From Francisella halioticida (GTDB lineage: Bacteria; Pseudomonadota; Gammaproteobacteria; Francisellales; Francisellaceae): a stretch of DNA of 64,000 nt. The notes under the pieces are model-generated. The model ran no database searches. It was not told the DNA's origin and saw only the letters and a list, made by a program, of their open reading frames with translations. The stretch lies in assembly GCF_002211785.1 (NCBI RefSeq), contig NZ_CP022132.1, positions 868,001 through 932,000 on the forward strand, read 5' to 3'. The position numbers and the translations under genes are program-made. The first letter of the stretch is position 1, and each line of letters begins with the position of its first letter. Positions 57,573-64,000 of the stretch are shown here, one piece after another.

Positions 57573-58343
57573 TTATCTATTCATTTTATTAATTATTTTT
57601 AAACCATGAAGTAATAAATCAGGAATAATAATATCAAAATACCTTTCACTTTCGAACAGATGAGCATAGCCTCCAGTACCTATTAATACTGGAGGAGTAT
57701 CAGAAAAATTTTCTTTAGATATTCGACTAATTATTTCTTTGATAGCTCCTAGTTGACCATATACTAAACCAGATTGGATCTGCGATATTGTAGTTTTACC
57801 TAAGGCTGAGTCAGGTTTTGATATTGTAACATTAGAGAGCTTTGCTGTTTTTCTTGATAAACTATCCATTGATAAACTAATTCCTGGTAAGATTGCTCCA
57901 CCAATATATGATTTATTTTCTGAGATAGCACAAATAGTTGTAGCAGTTCCAAAGTCGACAATGATGATGTTTTTTGATGGAAAATGAGATATCGCTGCAA
58001 CTGAGTTGGCAACACGATCTGCACCTAGATCTAGAGGGTTTTTAATACTAAGTTTTAATCCTGTTTTTATACCAGGTTTAAGCTCAAGAGGAGTAATACC
58101 TAAATATTTTTTGCATGCAGAGTTAACAGAATACTCTAAATGAGGTACTACTGATGAAAGTACAACAGCCTCAATATCTTCGATATCTAATTTTTTTCTT
58201 TCAAAGAATGAAAGTAAAAATATACCTAAAGTATCAGAGGTACATGGAGTGGTTGAAGGGTATCTGAAATTATATTTAATTTCATCCCCTATAAAGACTC
58301 CACCAAATATATGTGTATTTCCGATATCAATGCATGCTATCAT
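57573..58343 (-). CDS. coaX: Type III pantothenate kinase
   Basis: Phosphorylates pantothenate, the first step from vitamin B5 to coenzyme A. ASKHA fold: [36 protein letters not shown] and [13 protein letters not shown]. 256 residues. The type III enzyme is not inhibited by CoA. It starts 3 bases after the panD stop and ends the pantothenate operon. Confidence 0.93.
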   Translation of the reverse strand: MIACIDIGNTHIFGGVFIGDEIKYNFRYPSTTPCTSDTLGIFLLSFFERKKLDIEDIEAVVLSSVVPHLEYSVNSACKKYLGITPLELKPGIKTGLKLSIKNPLDLGADRVANSVAAISHFPSKNIIIVDFGTATTICAISENKSYIGGAILPGISLSMDSLSRKTAKLSNVTISKPDSALGKTTISQIQSGLVYGQLGAIKEIISRISKENFSDTPPVLIGTGGYAHLFESERYFDIIIPDLLLHGLKIINKMNR

Positions 58344-58346
58344 ATT

Positions 58347-58682
58347 TCATTCTCCGTGTTTTAGATCAACTAAATTAGGCTTTAGGCTTTCTTTACTAGG
58401 ATTAATCTGTGCATATGAGATTATAAAAAGTTGGTCTCCTATTTCACATTTTCTAGCAGCTGGACCATTTAGAGCAATAGTTTTACTGTTAGCTTGTCCT
58501 TTTATTACATATGTTTCTAAACGTTCGCCATTATTTAAGTTAACTACCTGAACTTTCTCATTTTCTATAATGTTGGCTTGTTTCATTATCTCGCTATCTA
58601 TAGTTATGCTTCCAACATAAAATAGATCTTTACCTGTTACTGTAGCATATGAAATTTTTGATTTTAATACTGAAATTAGCAT
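58347..58682 (-). CDS. panD: Aspartate 1-decarboxylase
   Basis: Makes beta-alanine for pantothenate. It is a pyruvoyl enzyme that cleaves itself between Gly24 and Ser25 (FYVGSITID). Also conserved are [12 protein letters not shown] and [14 protein letters not shown]. 111 residues, slightly shorter than E. coli PanD (126). Overlaps panC by 7 bases. Confidence 0.94.
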   Translation of the reverse strand: MLISVLKSKISYATVTGKDLFYVGSITIDSEIMKQANIIENEKVQVVNLNNGERLETYVIKGQANSKTIALNGPAARKCEIGDQLFIISYAQINPSKESLKPNLVDLKHGE

Positions 58683-59461
58683 GATGGTCCTGTTTTTTTT
58701 AAAAAATTGTCAATTAAACGTACTTTTCCAACATAAAATGCCAGAAATATTCTTTTATCCATTTCTTTTATATATTCTAATTTTGCTTCAGTAGCCCCGA
58801 TTTTGTTACTAAGGCTTTTTAAGTCAGAAAAATTATCTTGTTTAAGGATGTTGTAAATCTCTTTAGTGATCTGAGTATTAGAGTTCGTTAAGTTCTTATT
58901 TCTAGAGCTAAGAGGTAAGCCAAAATCTTCTCTAGTTGTAGGGCAACCTATTACTTTGGTATCAATAAAAAAATCTTTAACAAGTTGCTTAACTAATATT
59001 AGTTGCTGATAATCTTTTTCACCAAAATATATATTATTTGGTTTAGTTATTTGTAAAAGCTTTAGAATAACAGTTAACATACCACTAAAATGCCCAGGGC
59101 GAGCTTTTCCTTCTAAAATACTAGCTATTTCAACATTAGGTTGTATTTTAAGAGAGTCGCCATCTGGATATATATCTTTTTGATTTGGATTAAATAATAT
59201 ATCTACTCTTAAAGATTCTAGTATTTCTATATCTTGTTGTAAGTGATTAGGATAAGTTTGAAAATCATACTTACTATTAAACTGTGTTGGATTTACAAAA
59301 ATACTAACTATAACTAAATCATTTTCTAGTTGAGCTTTTTTAATTAAGCTAATATGTCCACTATGTAGAGTCCCCATAGTAGGAACGAAACCAACTTTTT
59401 TATCCTGTGCAAAACTAGATCGTACTGACTGAAATTTCTGAATGTTGCTAGCTATAATCAT
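58676..59461 (-). CDS. panC: Pantoate-beta-alanine ligase
   Basis: Joins pantoate and beta-alanine with ATP. Motifs: [17 protein letters not shown] (HIGH-like), [33 protein letters not shown] and [10 protein letters not shown]. 261 residues; E. coli PanC has 283. Overlaps panB by 14 bases and panD by 7. Confidence 0.95.
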   Translation of the reverse strand: MIIASNIQKFQSVRSSFAQDKKVGFVPTMGTLHSGHISLIKKAQLENDLVIVSIFVNPTQFNSKYDFQTYPNHLQQDIEILESLRVDILFNPNQKDIYPDGDSLKIQPNVEIASILEGKARPGHFSGMLTVILKLLQITKPNNIYFGEKDYQQLILVKQLVKDFFIDTKVIGCPTTREDFGLPLSSRNKNLTNSNTQITKEIYNILKQDNFSDLKSLSNKIGATEAKLEYIKEMDKRIFLAFYVGKVRLIDNFLKKTGPSC

Positions 59462-60245
59462 AAGAATGTTCCTTACTTGGAAAAATGCCAGCTTTTGTTT
59501 CTTCAGAATAGGTATTTATCGCTTTTAATAAAAGCTGCGATAAATCTGCATATTTTTTTACAAACTTAGGCTGGAAATCCATATTCATTCCTAACATATC
59601 TTGTAGAACAATAACTTGTCCATCAGTACTTGAACCTGCACCTATACCTATTGTTGGGATATTTAAAGATAGTGTGATTTGTTTAGCAACTTTATCAGGT
59701 ATACATTCTAATACTATTGCAAAGCAGCCGGCTTCTTGTAGTTGTTTTGCTTCATTAATTAGTGTTTTAGCAGCATCTTCAGTTTTACCTTGAATTTTAT
59801 ATCCTCCTAATCCGTTTATAAATTGTGGGGCTAGACCTATATGGGCTATTACAGGAATTCCAGAAGCAACAATATGTTTAATTGTATCTAGATTACCAGT
59901 ACATCCTTCTAATTTAACAGCATGTGCTCCTGACTGTATTAAAGTTGCTACAGATTGCATTGTTACCTCAAGTGATTGACGATAGCTCATAAAAGGTAAA
60001 TCAGCAATTATAAGTTTATCCTTAGCTCCTCGAGATACAGCTTTTGTCATAAATTGCATATCTGCTAAAGTAGTATAGGTAGTGTTTTCTTTACCAAGTA
60101 AAGCCATACCACCACTATCACCGACAAGGATACAGTCTATATTAGTACGATTTATAATATTTGCAAAAGAGTAATCATAGCAAGTAATCACAGATATTTT
60201 TTGTTGATTAACTTTAGCTTTTTTGAAACTTAAAACTGATTTCAT
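59448..60245 (-). CDS. panB: Ketopantoate hydroxymethyltransferase
   Basis: Adds the hydroxymethyl group from methylene-tetrahydrofolate to 2-oxoisovalerate. Motifs: [52 protein letters not shown] and [20 protein letters not shown]. 265 residues. It starts in an ATGA overlap with panG. Confidence 0.95.
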   Translation of the reverse strand: MKSVLSFKKAKVNQQKISVITCYDYSFANIINRTNIDCILVGDSGGMALLGKENTTYTTLADMQFMTKAVSRGAKDKLIIADLPFMSYRQSLEVTMQSVATLIQSGAHAVKLEGCTGNLDTIKHIVASGIPVIAHIGLAPQFINGLGGYKIQGKTEDAAKTLINEAKQLQEAGCFAIVLECIPDKVAKQITLSLNIPTIGIGAGSSTDGQVIVLQDMLGMNMDFQPKFVKKYADLSQLLLKAINTYSEETKAGIFPSKEHSYDYS

Positions 60246-60958
60246 ATTTTGTCCTTAATTGAGAATTGATTCACTATAGTTTTAAAAAAATCATAAAAAT
60301 TATCATTTACCAAAGCATCGAGATCTTTTTGTAGTGTGATAAGATCGCCTCGTGCAATTGGTCCAGATAATGAATTATGGTTTTCTTTGATATTTTTAAA
60401 TGTTTTTTCTAAATAGGGAATTAGATGAATTTTATCAATATTAAAACGAGACTCCATTTCAGAGCAAAACTTTTTCCATATTAGTGTTGTTACATTATTT
60501 GCTAGAATACACATAGCATGATAATAAGGTTTCGACTGTTTATCTATCGAGAAATCATGGTTAGGCAATCCAGGTAAGAGTTTACTAAACTCTATATCTT
60601 TATTATCTATAATAAATGGGATAGATTTGTACTCTTCAAAGGAGTATAAAGATTTGTCAGGAAAACTTTGGAGCGGGTGAGCTCCAATTGCACTTCCAAT
60701 ATTCAGCGCGCCAGAGAAGTGAATGATGATTAAAAAATCTAATCTATCAAAAAGCTTATCATTTATGAAATTTTCTATTTGATCATCTTTGATTAAGACT
60801 AAAACATGAGTTGTTTTATCTAATAAGCTGTCTAATTTAGTTACTTCTTCTTTGCGCGACCAGTGTTTAAAATCAAGTTTTAAACACTCAAAATAGTAGC
60901 ACATATGAGATGCTACATTGCCGTCGCCGACAATGACATATTTGGGTACCTGTTGCAT
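60242..60958 (-). CDS. panG: Ketopantoate reductase, PanG type
   Basis: First gene of the operon. The Rossmann motif is [10 protein letters not shown], and the domain that follows ([44 protein letters not shown]) is of the DUF2520 kind rather than PanE. PanG was described in Francisella as the ketopantoate reductase that replaces PanE, and the position directly before panB supports this. 238 residues. Confidence 0.88.
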   Translation of the reverse strand: MQQVPKYVIVGDGNVASHMCYYFECLKLDFKHWSRKEEVTKLDSLLDKTTHVLVLIKDDQIENFINDKLFDRLDFLIIIHFSGALNIGSAIGAHPLQSFPDKSLYSFEEYKSIPFIIDNKDIEFSKLLPGLPNHDFSIDKQSKPYYHAMCILANNVTTLIWKKFCSEMESRFNIDKIHLIPYLEKTFKNIKENHNSLSGPIARGDLITLQKDLDALVNDNFYDFFKTIVNQFSIKDKI

Positions 60959-61242
60959 AAATCAAGTCCGTTTTTTTGTTAAATTTTTAAATTATTATTG
61001 CCTATGAAATTAGGTCAATACCAATGCTAATCACAAGTACTGTTACTTCAGTTATGTATACAGTCTTATTTTTGCAATTTAACTTTATATCATATGATGA
61101 GGCTGTTAGCAATATTTTTAAGAGTAATTAAGGTGGTTTTTATAGTATATCTTAGCTTTAAAACATTATGAAATTTGATTGGGTTTTAACTTATGCAAAG
61201 TAATTAAATAGTATAAAATATCTCTTATAAAATAACTTATAA

Positions 61243-63839
<2,597 letters not shown>

Positions 63840-63852
63840 ATCTTATCAAGAC

Positions 63853-64000
63853 TATAATGTCCCCAGAAAAAGCTACTGATTTTAGAAAGATTTTTATTCC
63901 TAGATGTTAAAGTTAACTAGATAAATTAGGAAATAGATAAATGAGTAAAAAAAGAGTAACGTATACAGCTGATTTTAAAGCTAAAGTAATTATAGAATTG
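63853..64000 (+). mobile_element. IS-A copy, left end, running off the window
   Basis: Starts with TATAATGTCCCC, includes the untranslated leader, and the transposase frame from ATG 63941 (MSKKRVTYTADFKAKVII) which continues past the end of the window. Whether this copy is intact cannot be seen. It begins 13 bases after the YiiX-like gene. Confidence 0.92.

Noticed and set aside
61057-61063. TATACAG (complement CTGTATA), which resembles the PigR/MglA-SspA promoter element of Francisella
   Set aside because: A 7-base match is expected by chance in AT-rich DNA, and its place relative to a promoter for ligA or panG is not evident.

Overview
The window is AT-rich gammaproteobacterial chromosome and most probably comes from a Francisella species. 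The case rests on gene content: a TolC/FtlC-type protein next to an M17 aminopeptidase and transaldolase, a PanG-type pantothenate operon, a DipA-like Sel1-repeat protein, a small S21 and a Francisella-style chitinase. Heavy IS3-family load, many fresh pseudogenes and IS-bounded deletions point to a recently host-restricted lineage (for example the philomiragia/noatunensis side of the genus). The species is inference; the genus is fairly secure.

Layout. 1-9244: efflux outer membrane protein (3' part), aminopeptidase, transaldolase, YgfZ, Rep helicase, a LysR remnant, an exported phytochelatin-synthase-like protein and the S1-domain protein CvfB. 9229-13532: a chitinase gene wrecked by two IS elements and a frameshift. 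13686-16608: TrhO, a TetR regulator, a GAP-like membrane protein and the 5' stump of a PEP-synthase-like gene. 16609-19637: a three-part IS mosaic, then one intact IS. 19802-28904: a DMT transporter, an M14 deacylase, AroG, Ffh and a three-gene operon suggestive of lysine/2-aminoadipate breakdown. 29038-33993: a MarR gene without a normal start, an IS, two SDR pseudogenes, and the divergent oxyR/peroxiredoxin pair. 34015-41390: cmk-serC, a broken yceI, hemF, a CEO-synthase-like dehydrogenase, a cold-shock protein and rpsU. 41391-43780: a decay zone with an integrase remnant beside tRNA-Val, gene stumps and an IS. 43803-54723: DipA-like pseudogene, ylqF/rbgA, nagA-tsaB-amidotransferase-aspC, era, a YgfX-like protein, a large FAD/Fe-S dehydrogenase and adk. 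54830-57513: two IS elements around the tail of a lost gene. 57573-60958: panG-panB-panC-panD-coaX. 61258-64000: ligA, a papain-like hydrolase and the start of another IS.

I call four IS3-family types. IS-A (1312 bp, ends TATAATGTCCCC / GGACAGTTTA) is at 18326, 36347, 42469, 54830 and 63853, with fragments at 9229-10544 and 17168. IS-B (1220 bp, begins TGATCATACCC, ends GGTAGATCA) is at 10830 and 56294, with a fragment at 16609. IS-C is a relative of IS-B, remnant only (17271-18236). IS-D (1297 bp, ends TATAATACCCC / GGGGTAGTATA) is at 29601 and supplies half of the chimera at 9229-10544. Three-base target duplications are intact at 18326, 36347 and 56294 and nearly so at 10830. They are absent at 9229, 29601, 42469 and 54830. 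At those four, gene stumps lie at the borders, so the present map is best explained by recombination between IS copies that deleted DNA.

I found no CRISPR array, prophage, secretion cluster or clearly new multi-gene system. The most unusual items are the IS-D/IS-A chimera that joins two loci, the integrase remnant beside tRNA-Val, the three-layer IS mosaic and the putative lysine-to-D-2-hydroxyglutarate route.
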